DNA of 64,000 nucleotides, taken from Xiphydria camelus (lineage: Eukaryota; Arthropoda; Insecta; Hymenoptera; Xiphydriidae). Below are positions 25,120 to 36,875 of the stretch, piece after piece (within the stretch, counting starts at the first letter, position 1; every line of letters starts with the position of its first letter). The position numbers and the translations under genes were made by a program. Location: assembly GCA_963678675.1 (NCBI GenBank), contig OY783197.1:21743934-21807933 (forward strand), written 5' to 3'. The notes beneath the pieces are model-generated. The model searched no databases and was not told the DNA's origin. It worked only from the letters and a program-made list of their open reading frames with translations.

Positions 25120-25770
25120 AATTAATGATATCTTATGTCTCTTTTGCGATATCGACCTAATAGCCATGTGCTTATCGCAATCGTAGCAAAAAATATATAA
25201 GATAAGGTGGTCAAGCGATCGATTCCAGAGATTTCGAGTTTTGTGAGAAAATGAGACAAATTTTCAAGGGTTACTCAACAAATCTCTGGAATTGAAATCT
25301 CGATAGTTCTACGAGTATATTGTTTTATATTTGTTTAATTCTGATTCCAGAAATAATAGATTTATTGAAAAAATATCAAATAGACATGGAGTTTTCGATG
25401 GTTTCTTAAGACAAAATTCCAGAAATAATAGATTTATTGAGGAAGCCTCAAATGAGCATGAAGGTATCGATGATTTTTTGTAAAAAGATATTTTTGCACA
25501 TAGAATCATCGATATCTTATATTTTCTTTGAGATATCAACCTAATAACCGTCTAATAACCATGCCTTCCGTTATCAGCGCGAAAAAAATGCACAAGACAA
25601 TGTAGTCGAGCGATCGATTCCAGAAATATTGACTCTTGGCATAATATCAAATTTATCAATTTTCCGTAAAAATCGAAATCTCTGAAATCGAACTTTCGAC
25701 CTCCCTATCTCGCGTATCTTCTCACGCCGATTCTAAAAATGATAGATTTGTCACTGACATCTCCGAGGAA
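25120..25770. repeat. Family F repeat in the OPA3 intron
   Basis: Contains ATATAAGATAAGGTGGTCAA, GCGATCGATTCCAGAG and repeated GAAATAATAGATTTATTGA blocks in direct and inverted order, like 7624-8137. It ends within 100 bases of the OPA3 exon 1 donor. Confidence 0.6.
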
Positions 25771-25854
25771 TACCGAGATATTGATAATCTCCCGAAGAAG
25801 AAATAATCTCATTTCGCGTAAAGGCGTAAAAATTGAAAATTCCTCTTCACCCAC

Positions 25855-26130
25855 CTCGATCATGAAATGCGCTCCCACGTCCATCGCCGCTGGTTCGTTC
25901 AGCGGCATAACCTTTCCATCCTTCGTCAAACTCAATTTGTACTCCTCCTTGGTGAGTAATTTCAATCTGGCATCGGCCCAGTGCACAAATTGGCCTGGTA
26001 GGATCAGGCAGTACTTCTTGAACAGTGGTCGCGACCTGCCGTAACGGACGACCCTCTTTGACAGGGGTATCGCTATTTGCCTGACGATTTGCGTCAACAG
26101 GCGCGCTGCTGGGAAACTTCTGCCGATCAT
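25855..26130 (-). CDS. OPA3: OPA3 homologue, exon 1 (residues 1-92)
   Basis: OPA3 is a small mitochondrial membrane protein; its human orthologue is mutated in optic atrophy with 3-methylglutaconic aciduria, and its exact biochemical role is unsettled. The exon begins with ATG at 26130-26128 and encodes 92 residues. The N-terminus is hydrophobic and basic (MIGRSFPAARLLTQIVRQIA), as expected for the mitochondrial leader of this family. It is followed by the family's conserved FKKY..LPGQFVHWADAR block at about residues 37-55, which corresponds to the FKTY/YHW region of human OPA3, and by the LNEPAAMDVGAHFMIE block at 77-92. The exon ends in phase 0 at GAG with donor GTGGGT. Joining to 24671-24925 gives 176 residues, against about 179 in human. 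A six-codon upstream ORF overlaps the start codon. Identification is from remembered family sequence; the splice sites are read directly. Confidence 0.93.
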
Positions 26131-26147
26131 TTTCCCCGATATCCCAT
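26127..26147 (-). promoter_or_regulatory. Upstream ORF overlapping the OPA3 start codon
   Basis: On the minus strand a six-codon frame opens with ATG at 26147-26145 and ends with TGA at 26129-26127, so its stop overlaps the OPA3 ATG (26130-26128) in the arrangement ATGA. This geometry favours termination-reinitiation if the 5' leader includes it. The transcription start is not visible, so inclusion in the mRNA is an inference. Confidence 0.45.
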
Positions 26148-27196
26148 GGAGAGTTGTTGGTCAAGGTCACGAGGCTTTTCAAATAATCGGTTCACGGTTT
26201 TCGGACGGGCCTTAACGAGGTTATCGATAAATTTACCAACCTCGAATGAAGTTTGCAAACCGGCGATACACGAAGGCGCACATTCTTAACAAGATCGAGA
26301 GATTGTTATCACACGATCGATGTAACCATCCGATTTTTTGCGGAGAACTCACCGCGCTCCGAAATCAGTGACAGAATCGAAGCGGATCCCTTTCCATTCC
26401 ATTCATCGCCCGCGAGCGCCGACGTTTTTTCATCCGCAAATCGCACCCGCCACTTTGGTGACTGCCGTCATTTTTTTCTCCCCCGCGCACGGATTCGCTC
26501 GACATTATTTAGACGCACGGTCGACGGCCGATTATTATTCGAATAGCCAACCGTCGTACCGACGAGTATCCCGTGTCGCCTCCCCATCATCGCGGTCATT
26601 CGTCAACTCGAGAAATTCGAGGGAGCGTGAATGCACCCTTCTGCGACCCTTTCTCCCCCTTGTCTCTAGCGATTTCTCGCGTGCAGGTCGACGGTAATGG
26701 AGATCGACGGACGGATCAACGAAATAATCGTATCGAGGATCTTCTTTGTTCGAGAAATCCGGACCAAGAGGACGAGAAATTCGAAACGGAACCGCAAAAA
26801 CACGTCCGGGGAGACGAACGTCGCTCTTCCGTCCTTATCGTCGTAGCGCGCCCCTTCCCGCGTCCTCTCTCGTTTCTCCGCTAATTCCTCCTGGAAAAAA
26901 AAACCTCCCAAATCCGACGGAATGCAAGAGGGAGCTCCTGGGATTTTAACTGGACCGTTCAGAAACGAACAAAAATTAATCTGCTCGTTGCCATCGACCC
27001 TGAACCGCCTACATCGTAAAATAGGCAAATGGACGGGGGATGGGCGTTTCTCCCCTATTCCGCGAGGAGTCGGGGAAACTCGTAACTCGCGGGGACCATA
27101 CGTTTCGATAAAAATGCAAGTGCCCGGGGAGACGTTTCTGTCGGATCGTTTATTTGTCTATTTGTATTGAACGCGACACCCCGAAATTCGGTAAAA

Positions 27197-27481
<285 letters not shown>

Positions 27482-27543
27482 ATGCGCGCGTATGAAGCAG
27501 AAAAAGCAGAAGGAAAGTTTTCGAAGAAATATGAAGTTTTTCC

Positions 27544-27546
<3 letters not shown>

Positions 27547-27581
<35 letters not shown>

Positions 27582-27727
27582 AAGAAAGAAAGAAAACTTA
27601 GCGTCGCCCCCCTTTCCGACCTCCAATCGGTGCGCAGAAGAAAACCTGTTAGGCGCACGAGGTCCGCGATATTCCCAAAGGCCGAGAAGTTACGAGTCTA
27701 TTATAACGGGAGGAAAAAGGCGGACTG

Positions 27728-27784
<57 letters not shown>
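27547..27784. repeat. (GA)n and (TC)n microsatellites
   Basis: GA run with a GAAA extension at 27547-27597, and a TC run of about 27 units at 27731-27784. Confidence 0.9.
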
Positions 27785-27786
<2 letters not shown>

Positions 27787-27908
27787 GCCATCACTCTCAC
27801 CATCTCCACGTCTAACACTATGCATATTATTCTTTAGTTATATACGTCAACTCTGTCGCCATATTATTATGTTTATATCAATTTTTTTTGTATCTCTCTA
27901 TGCAGGCA

Positions 27909-27955
27909 CTTAGAGGGCCCGCTCTAGTGCCAAAATAAAAGCATCTTCTTCTTCT
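27909..27955 (+). mobile_element. LINE-like 3' end: hairpin, AATAAA, CATC and (TTC)n tail
   Basis: GGCACTTAGAG and CTCTAGTGCC form a stem, followed by AATAAAAGCATC and then a long (CTT)n run to 28000. The same architecture ends the reverse-transcriptase element at 43197 and recurs at 53215. Only the tail is recognisable here; the A+T-rich sequence from about 27840 may be its 3' UTR. Confidence 0.45.
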
Positions 27956-28000
27956 TCTTTTTCTTCTTCTTCTTCTTTTTCTTCTTCTTCTTCTTCTTCT
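27944..28000. repeat. (CTT)n microsatellite
   Basis: Slightly interrupted CTT repeat directly after the AATAAAAGCATC motif; probably the expanded tail of a LINE insertion. Confidence 0.85.
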
Positions 28001-29760
28001 CGCCCAACCTTTCCAAATACATCGCGAGCCCGTGAAAGTGTTCCCACACTCGCGCGGTCATCCTTTACAGCTTCCCCGTGCGGACCGCGCAGCGTGTATG
28101 GCGAGAAAGCGCTGCGGCTATTTATAAATCACCGACGACGCGGAGAGCGAAATTTAATCAGAGGCTCGCACGCTGCCCTTCCGTTTGTCGCTCTCCTCGA
28201 CGACGATCAATACTCGCGTTAAGTGGTAACACACCAAGTCGTCAGACTCCCGCGACACTCCCGCACCCTCCGCGGCGATCCGTCGACAGCGAGGAGCCTT
28301 CGGCGGAAGGAGGTGGAACCGAGGAAAGCTCGGATGCTGGGTACACGATCGTCGCGTAGGAGTGAGCCAAAGGCGACGAAGATTCCAGATCTGCGTCGGA
28401 TGCCGAACGTGGTATGAAGGAAATGATACTCGTATAACCACGGTTATGCCGTCTCCTCGGTTATTCGTGAAGGCGTACCCTGGCGAAGAAAAGGAAAAAT
28501 CCCTCCTTCGCGAACGAAAGTAGATTTCTTCTTCTCTCTGTATAAATTTCTGTTCTCCTCTTTCTTTACGATCTCTACAATTATACGGTTTGCAAATGCT
28601 TGTACTCGCTTTGCGCTGTATTTACGAGTCCTTTTTAAAGTAGTTCTTCGTTATTTTCGCATTGCGTTATTCGGTTAACCTCGGGGGAATATTCTACGCG
28701 GAGTCATAAATAAACTCACCCGCTTATTCGTCTTTCTTTCTTTCTCTCCTCCTCCATTTAATGTCATTATTAAGATGACATCCTTCCCTTATATTCACGT
28801 CAAACAGCAGCGCTCACCTGGAGGATCTCTACTCCTAGAACGTAATAAACACTGAAAAACGTATTTAGCTAATCCAGCTATATTTCTGGCTACCTCAGAC
28901 ACAACTAGAAAAGTATTGCTAGCGTAGCAAGAATTCTTGCTATTGCGAAGAAAATTATCACTGCAATTACTATAATTTTCTAGTTGTGGCCAAATTTTTT
29001 TGAGTGAACTTGGTTCATTCCTTCGTGCTACCATTCATGCATGCAACCTTCTCCAACGAGTGATTACTTCTCGTCTCGTTTCACCGCTATATAGACGTCG
29101 CGATGTCACGCATGGAGAAGCGCCGTGTCCGAGTTGAAAGAGACGCCGCAACCGCGCGCACCCCTTTCCCCCAATGTTTATTATCCGGTCGTCGAAAAGC
29201 CGAAAGCGAATGAGGGACGAGATCGCGTGGTATTGATTTTCTCTCGGAGTTAAAGCTCGCGCGAGTTCGAATTTCGTTGGATGGAAGAAGAATCAAGGTC
29301 GAATTCGGTTCGCCCTTCTCCCCTTTCGCCGGATGCGACGAACGCGCGTAACCGAACACCGATTCGTTTCTTCGCCGAAGAGGGTTGGTAATGATATACG
29401 GCTCTAACGTTTTACCCTCGCGCCGTTGAAAAATTGGAAACTCGACGCGTGACGCGCGAATGTATTTACGATATGTGTGTATAGGGTTTTCCTTATCAAA
29501 ACGTGGTGAATGCCATAGGTATAAGGATAATACTAACGTCGCGTTTCTCGTTCATCTTTCGCTCTAACTGGATTTTTTTTCCTTGGATAAGATTTTTCGC
29601 ATCTTGTGTCTCGCTGATGTCATTCGTGGTGACGTCACGGGTTTCGAATGTATCGACAAACTACACTCAACGAACTCGTGAGCTTTTCATATACTTACGC
29701 AATTTTGTGTTGAAATCGGTCCATCTATTTTTGCATTTTGAAATCAAGCGATTTGTTGTG
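28001..29760. other. No gene confidently seen
   Basis: A possible short exon at 28291-28359 was considered and not called. The remainder is CpG-rich (28030-28440, 29080-29450) or A+T-rich with nothing recognised. Confidence 0.35.
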
Positions 29761-29764
29761 TTAA

Positions 29765-30500
29765 TTCAACATTGTTATGTCAAAATTAAGATAAAGAATG
29801 TTAAAATTAACACAAAGAATCAGTTGATTTTAACATACAAAAATTGGTAGATCGATTCCAACGCAAGATTTTAACTGATCGACCGAGTCTTCGTTTTAAT
29901 TCAATATTTTGTATGTTAAAATTAACATAAGGAATGTTAACATTAACGCAAAGAATCGGTTGATTTTAATGTACAAAAATGAGTAGACCGATTCCGACAC
30001 AAAATTTCAATTGATCAACCAATCGACTCTTAAAATCAGTCAATTCTCCGTCTGAATTCATCATTTTTTATGTTACAATTAACACAAAAAATGTTAAAAT
30101 TAACGCAGAAAATCAATTCACTTTGTTATGCAAGAATAACTGAATCAATTTCAACACAAAATTTAAACCGTTAAAATCAATCGATCCTTCGTTTTGATTC
30201 TACATTTTTTATGTTAACACGTTTAATACGACCGGCCACTATAGTGGCCAGCGGTACAGGCATAAAGATTCTCTTAAACTATATAGGCGGTATTGAACGT
30301 GTTAAAAGTAACACAAAGAATGTTAAAATTAACACAAAGAATCGGTTGATTTTATTATACGAAAAAAAGTGGACCGATTCCAATGCAAAATTTCAACCGA
30401 TCAACCGATTCTTCGTGTTTATAAACATTTTCTTGTATTAAAATTAAAACAACAAATCAATTTATTTTAATTAACAAAAATAGGTGAACTGACTCCAACA
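29765..30500. repeat. Degenerate tandem array, unit about 140-150 bases
   Basis: TGTTAAAATTAACACAAAGA or close variants recur at about 29799, 29937, 30089, 30322 and 30435, each followed by a GGTTGATTTTA.. block and a GACCGATTCCAACGCAAAAT-like block. Units have diverged. One interval is longer because of the insertion at 30218-30301. A fragment resembling one unit is at 34090-34195. Confidence 0.75.
30218..30301. mobile_element. Tiny TTAA-flanked palindromic element (84 bases)
   Basis: TTAA is at 30214-30217 and 30302-30305. The ends CACGTTTAATACGACC and GGCGGTATTGAACGTG are inverse copies, and the interior has a perfect GGCCACTATAGTGGCC palindrome. Neighbouring array units show the uninterrupted sequence (ATGTTAAAATTAAC), which confirms the insertion and its target duplication. 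Confidence 0.75.
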
Positions 30501-30549
30501 GAGATTTTTAATTGATGTGTACGTATACATACAATTATAATTAGATTTT

Positions 30550-33500
30550 ACCTGCAGAGGAAGAGATACTCATTAACACGTCCGATATTAAAAAATGCGC
30601 ACCCCCGTAAATTAGGTCGACGATAACATTTTTCCACACGTAGTCGCGTCGTACGTATGTACATCAGGCACGTAACGCGTAAAGGCGTACGTATACATAC
30701 AGCCGCGCCGGTAAGTGGCGCGATGCGGGTGCTAGGAAAGCGGAGAGAGAGAGGGTTGATACTCGCGCGGGCAGAGCGAACTGCATATACTCCTACCCAG
30801 GAGAACCGCGCGGTACACGCGCACCGCGTCTCCGTCTCTTTCCGCGATGGCACGGAGGGGTAGTTGGATTCTATTTATAGAAGGGACGCCCTATATATAG
30901 CCCGGATGGGCTATGCATAGCCCGCCGCCAGCCCCCTCCCCCGCGTCATCCCTTCCCGCGCCGAGTGCGGCGGGGGTGTATGTGGTGCAGGTTCAATGAA
31001 ACCAGGCCATCATCCCCCTTCCTACGCCACCTCGCTCGGTGACTCCTTTCACGTGAAAATACATACCCATTCAACCGCGCGAGAGGGGTGCGCGCGCGCG
31101 TGCGAGAAGGAGCGAGAGAAACTTCGATATGCGGTCCGGAATTACGTCGATTCCAGCGCTCGACTCGTTTCCGCGGAGGAGAAGAAGAAGAAGGGATTCT
31201 CGGGGAGGGAAGAGGTCCTTGAGTCGCGCCGCGCGTTCGTTGTACATTCCTCGCGCGGTACCGCGTTCGCCAGTATTTCGTTGTTGGGGTGGAAAGGGAC
31301 GCTTGGGAGAGGGGGTAGTGGGACGGCTCGCGCGGTGAGAGACAATGCGTCGTTGCGGTCTCGGCAGGGGGAGGGATGAATTTTCGACGGCAGTTCGACG
31401 GGCCGTGCAGCGGCTACCTTGGCAACGGAGAAACCGAATTCACCCCCTGACCCGAGTAACCGGTGCCCGGCGGCTGTGCAACCGCGTGCATCGCGTTGCA
31501 CCTACATCGCGGTGATCCAATTAAGATAGTCGCAAAGGCAATCCGATTGATCTCATCGGTGGATCTCTCTGTTACGCGAGAATTAAACGTGTTCATTCAT
31601 TTCATTTTTGCCTTTCCATGTGATATCCGTTTTTACGTCTTTCTGTTTTTTTTCCCCAAACGCATCTGCGACGATGCACTTTTTTTTCTGGCGGAATTGC
31701 GAGCATTCGTTTTTCGTTTCGATTTCGCGAGAGGTCGTTCGAAATTGCGGGGAATCAATGTGGGAGTCGTTTTAGTGCGGTTGTACGCGTGCAACCGCGA
31801 TAACGATCCCTCTCGAGATCGCAGTCCCGTCGACGGCGATTGGAAAACGAATTCGCCGCGATAACAACTGCAGCGGGGCCGTCTATATGTATTTTCCAAA
31901 TAGAATTTTCATCCCGCCCTGCCCAAGCGACTAACGGCCCCCGGTGTATAAAGTGATAGAATTAGCTTCCCGTAAAGTGCGCTCGCGCTTAACGACCGTC
32001 CGCTATATACCGGCGAGGGTGCGAGGGTGGACGGACGGTCCCGGGGAGAAGTGACTCTGACGAGAGCCTGGAAAAAAAATTTAATATCCGCGAGAATACG
32101 AGAAAAGCTCGCGCGGTGGAACGTCGTCTTCGTCATCTTCTCTTTGGGGGATCTAGGAAAAGAAATTCCTCAACGCGTTCGATCTGCGGCTGCGCTACGA
32201 TGGAAGGCGCTGAATATTTAATAAAGAAAGATATAGTACCTGTATATATATTATTCGCCACACACAATACGGTATTTGACTAACAAACATTGTTATATTT
32301 TTAAATTCAATTTGTAATCTGTATACATATTAAATGTGTCACACGAAAAAGAAAATGTCCAAGAAAATAATTATTCGCTGAGTTGTAAGTACGTTTCTCT
32401 CTATTGAGTTACGGTGTCATCGAAGAGCCATGAGAGCGAAATAATATTTAACATCTCTCTCTCCTAACTATTATACATTGAAAAAAATAACTTGGTCAAT
32501 TTGACCGAAATCCTGGAGATGATGACCAAACCGTTTGGTAAAAAATGGATCCTCCATTTATTTGGTTAAATTGACAAATTTTTTTTTAGAATAACTGAAG
32601 GTTTGCTTGGAGTAACTAAACATTTGGTTAGAATAAATAAATATTTGGTTCAACTGTCCAGTATTTTGGTTAGAACTTCTATATTCTGATGAATTCGAGT
32701 ACATACCAATTTTTTTCATATAGATTATACATATAAGAGTCAAAAAAACAAAAATCGGCTTTTTCTCAAATTGCGAATGACTCGAGCCGCTTAAATGAAA
32801 CCGAAAACGAACAATTAAAAAATACGGGATAAATAATTTTGTCCAAATTTTCTGAATCATCGTTAAAAAAATCAGTCATCTACCCTATTGTAGATTCCAT
32901 TATACGAATAATGCTAGGCGAGCAGCATGAAATGATCGACGGTACGCTACGCAGCGCCGACGGATAAAGGCACCTTTTTTGGCCGAACCACATCCCTTTC
33001 AGGTATACGAAAAGGTTGCCGCGATAGAGAAATACCGATACGAACGTTCCTTCGATGAACGAGAGCAGACTGCGAAAACGAAGCCGGCCCGGGAGCTCTC
33101 TGCTCGCGTCTGGTCGGTGAAACGCAGTTTCTACTGCCGCTGGCGCGCGCCTCTATCCGTGTCTACTTACAAAACTCCCGCAAGGCGGGATTTCTTTTGC
33201 AACGTTGGCGTTATATACGAATACGGATTGCTTCCGTCGATGTATTTGAGAAACACCATTTATTCCCGATATATTTCACGGCGTATAGCCGCGACGCGTG
33301 TAGGAATCAAACCGAGCTATAGCCGTGCTACTCCATGAAACTTTATCCATTCGCCGCGCTTCGTTACAGGCCAAAACTTCCCTCCGGCTTTCGGCTCTCG
33401 CGCGTTGTAAAGAAATTTCCACGTCCAAAGAACGAGCCTCGGGTTTCCGCGCTACGCAAACCGCGTCGAGCCTGCAACTCGACAACCGGTCGTACACATG

Positions 33501-34090
33501 CGCATCGTCGGAAATATCGGTGTGCCGAGATGGAATATCGCGCGTGCGGCGCACGCCGATAGGAATAGAGTTCCAGGAGTAAGACGACTGAGGGTAAGTG
33601 GGTGGAAATGTTGGAGGGGGAGGGGGGGCCGGTCGCTCGGCTTGTGCGACCGTGCGGAGTCGCAAAGCACGGCGTACCGCATTGCGGCTACACGTTATCG
33701 CACCATCGCGTGTGGTCCACACCTGCCTCGCATCCCGTTTGTTCGGAGGTTTTCGGACTCGACGCAGGACGAGGCGTCGTCTCGGTGGTCGCGTGTCTCG
33801 CCACCCCTCGGAGTAAACCTTGGGCAAAACTGGAAAAATCCTGAAAAATCCGAACGTATACCCCGCCGTCGCCGGAGGTACGGGAACATCACGAGCGACG
33901 GCAACGGAGAGGGTCGCGTGAGGGGAGAGAAAGAGGAATACCAAGCGAGCGGGACATTCGGTTATATCGATCGCGACAGACCGCGCACGCGACAGTGGCA
34001 CCCCGGCTCTCTTTTATTTATCTCCGAGAGTCGAGCGTGCCGCGAGAATACGCGTCTTCAGGCTTGCACCTAAAGCACAGGTACACATTA
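30550..34090. other. CpG-rich intergenic block
   Basis: Strongly GC- and CpG-rich at 30620-31450 and 33000-34070, with stop-poor frames on both strands. Only the family B fragment at 32476 is recognised. It could include promoters or 5' exons of genes not visible here. Confidence 0.35.
32476..32685. repeat. MITE family B, left part
   Basis: CATTGAAAAAAATAACTTGG next to TA, then ATGACCAAACCGTTTGG and repeated TTTGGTTAGAATAAATAAAT. It is the inverse of 55377-55487. Confidence 0.65.
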
Positions 34091-34279
34091 CATGGTTGAA
34101 AAATTAACGTTGAAATTGGTCCGATTAAAATTAACAGGAAGATCGTTAAAACTAATACAGAGAATGTTAAATTCACACAAGAAATCAGTTAATACCATCC
34201 ATCCGTCAACCGTGGGTCGTGGATTTTCGGGGAAATTTTTTCGGGCTGAAATCCACGACCATGGGTTCAAATATTTTCT

Positions 34280-34382
34280 TACACCGAGAAAACCGTGGCT
34301 TTATCCTGAAATTATATCGTGTCTTTGATTGAAAAGAAAAAAAAACATTTTTTTGCCACCAGCAAATAATTATCTCAGTGTA
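34280..34382. repeat. MITE family C, short copy
   Basis: ACACCGAGAAAACCGTGGCT, then ATTGAAAAGAAAAAAAAACA, then CCAGCAAATAATTATCTCAG and TGTA. Confidence 0.6.
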
Positions 34383-35044
34383 GAAATGAAAATGGATCTA
34401 CAATCTGGGAAGAAACATGGCGGCTTTCCTAGTGAATCCAACTCAGACTGGATCTTTAGTGTAAAAAAAAATGGGTGAACCATTTCCAATAAAAAGTTTT
34501 CAACCGTGTATGTATGCATTCATAATGTACCGGTGATGATATTTACTGCGGCCGTTAGGAAGAGTCGATTAAAAAGTAAGCGGCGTTTCCGACGTTCTCT
34601 TGGATTCGTCGTGTAGTCGCTCTAATTAAAAAGGTCTCACGTCACACTCGTTACGCCAACGAGGGGAGCCGCGTTTTAAACCGCGGATCTGCAAATGTCA
34701 TCGACGAGGACTGGTTGAAATTCGAAGAAATAAGGAAAATAATTCCAACGATCTCGCAATATTTCGAATAATTATTGGAACGAACGATTCAACGACGCTA
34801 TGTAGAAAAAAAAACGTGAACCCCTGTCAAGATCCGTCTAAATCTCACCCTAACCACCCACCTCCAGTGCGACCGACGTCTCGCGTCATTAATTAACGCT
34901 CGATATCACGAGCACACGCTAGACCTCCATACGGAGTCACGTGCGTGCCGCACTTGAGAGAACGCGGAAGCGAATGCAAGTGCATGCGCCGAGAGTGAGC
35001 GGATATACATACATACGTGTAAGCCCGTGCAAGTTGGCCGTATA

Positions 35045-35510
35045 CAGGGTGTTCATTTTAAAACTTACCACCCACGTTATCTGCGTAAAGAGACATATTT
35101 CTGAAAATCGCCGAGACACGTCAACAAAATTATTGAGGGGGAACATTTTTTATAAAAATTCGACGCCCCCCCCCCCCTCAACCACCTGACTCCGGGGGCG
35201 GTAACCCCAATATTCTTAAATGGAACAGGGGGTCGAGTGATACCTCATTTTAACGTCAAATTTGAAAAGTAGGACGTCAAAATGTACACAATTAAAAGCC
35301 CTTTAAAATGAGGTATCACTCGACCCCCTGTTCCATTTAAGAATATTGGGGTTACCGCCCCCGGAGTCAGGTGGTTGAGGGGGGGGGGGCGTCGAATTTT
35401 TATAAAAAATGTTCCCCCTCAATAATTTTGTTGACGTGTCTCGGCGATTTTCAGAAATATGTCTCTTTACGCAGATAACGTGGGTGGTAAGTTTTAAAAT
35501 GAACACCCTG
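35045..35510. repeat. MITE with two 208-base, nearly identical inverted arms
   Basis: Left arm 35045-35252 and right arm 35303-35510 are inverse copies. They begin CAGGGTGTTCATTTTAAAAC and include GTCGAGTGATACCTCATTTT. They differ visibly only in the length of a C/G run (about 12 against 11). The loop is about 50 bases. TATA flanks both sides (35041-35044, 35511-35514). The matching open frames in both arms are mirror images, not genes. Confidence 0.92.
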
Positions 35511-35847
35511 TATATACCTATGCAACCTACTCGAAACGTACTATATATCTCGAAGTAACGAGATAGATATAACGTGCATAACGTAAAGCAAGCGACGTAA
35601 TATCTCGAGGAAAATTATATGTGAACGTATTATAATAAGCGGATATATGGTGAAATGGAATAAACTGACCCTTTGTCCCAGTTCTCATTGCGAAGTTCCA
35701 ATCGAGATCTGAACGTTATAGCACCGGCGGGCTATATCCACGAGCGCGGCTATCTACCGACGCGGTTGCTATCGATCAATTGCCGCGGGTTCGTCTCGCT
35801 TAATATTTAAGAACCGATGACCCTCTAGTTATATATTATACATGTAC

Positions 35848-36875
35848 ACTGAGAAAAAGAATTGGGTTAAAATGACAAAACGCATCAAGTTAAGCAGGTT
35901 TAGTTATTCTAATGAGAATACTGATTAATCGGACCAAATATTTAGTTATTCTAACCATATTGCGTCTAATGCCGGAAGGGTTTAAGCGCCGTATAGAAGT
36001 TAATTGAAATGCCAAAAAGGACGTATAATATTTTATGGCGCAATTCACCGAAAAATTGAGTATTAAGCATAAATATGACAAAATAAAAAAATTGAAGCAA
36101 ATAGGCGTATGTGTCAGCGGATACACCCTTTTGGCATTACCTATATTTATTGAAATTTCACGTTTATTAGAGCCAAAAGGACGTATTCGTCAAAAATGTA
36201 TTCTAATTGACTCGGGATGTCTGGGGCGGTCTTTCAGTGCTTTTTCGACAGAATTTTCTATTAGCGATAAAAATTATGTTAATAAGAAAAACATTGTGAA
36301 TAGTTAAATTACGTAATATGAAATATAAAAATTAAAAATGAATTCCATATCGTTTAGAACGGTATAGCATATATATTGGAGCATGGTATAGTAAATATCA
36401 TTAAAAAATTATTTCGTGGTCACATTTGGAACGTTATATTGCACTAACAACATACGGTAGGCATTTTGCTATTATTCTAATAATTGTTTTATCGTGGATG
36501 GTCAAATTACACTCGAATTAACAGCCGCTAATGCCATGTATTGTGCTACATAAACTCATCGAAGATTAATTCAATTAGTAGAGACTTCTCGACTTTGGCG
36601 GATACGCTCTTCTGGCATTAGTAAATATAAAATTGCACGAAAGATAATGTTAAATAGGCATATCTGCCAGCACTTACGCCTTCTTGCTTTTAACTTTTCC
36701 ATTTTTTCATTTTGGCAATTTTAGTCGTTTTTTACCTTTCATAATCGAATCCAACAGAAAAAAAAATTATACGTCCTTTTGGCTTTTAGCATTAGTCACG
36801 CGATATGTTTAGTTAGTTACTCCAACTACACGTTTAGTTATTCTAATCAAGAAGTGGTCAGTATTACGAAACAGA
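35848..36875. repeat. MITE family B copy split by element H
   Basis: Left part 35848-35956 starts CACTGAGAAAAAGAATTGGG and ends ATTTAGTTATTCTAACCATA. The right part from 36807 starts TTTAGTTAGTTACTCCAACT and continues with TTTAGTTATTCTAATCAAG. Confidence 0.6.
35957..36806. mobile_element. Element H, long copy
   Basis: Ends CATATTGCGTCTAATGCC and the inverse of TTAGTCACGCGATATG. Motifs such as GCCAAAAAGGACGTATAA, ATACACCCTTTTGGCATTA, AGCCAAAAGGACGTATTC and TACGTCCTTTTGGC are spread over both ends in both orientations. The centre is A+T-rich without credible coding. Confidence 0.65.

Noticed and set aside
28291..28359. Possible terminal exon (acceptor CCGTCGACAG, short acidic frame ending GYTIVA)
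   Set aside because: No upstream partner exon could be found, and short acidic frames are common in this GC-rich stretch.
33276..34001. 241-codon open frame on the minus strand
   Set aside because: Lies in a CpG-rich block with several open frames on both strands (for example 191 codons on plus); no recognisable motif.
34941..35506. Matching open frames on opposite strands (82 and 67 codons)
   Set aside because: They are the two arms of one inverted-repeat MITE, so the matching peptides are mirror copies and not two genes.
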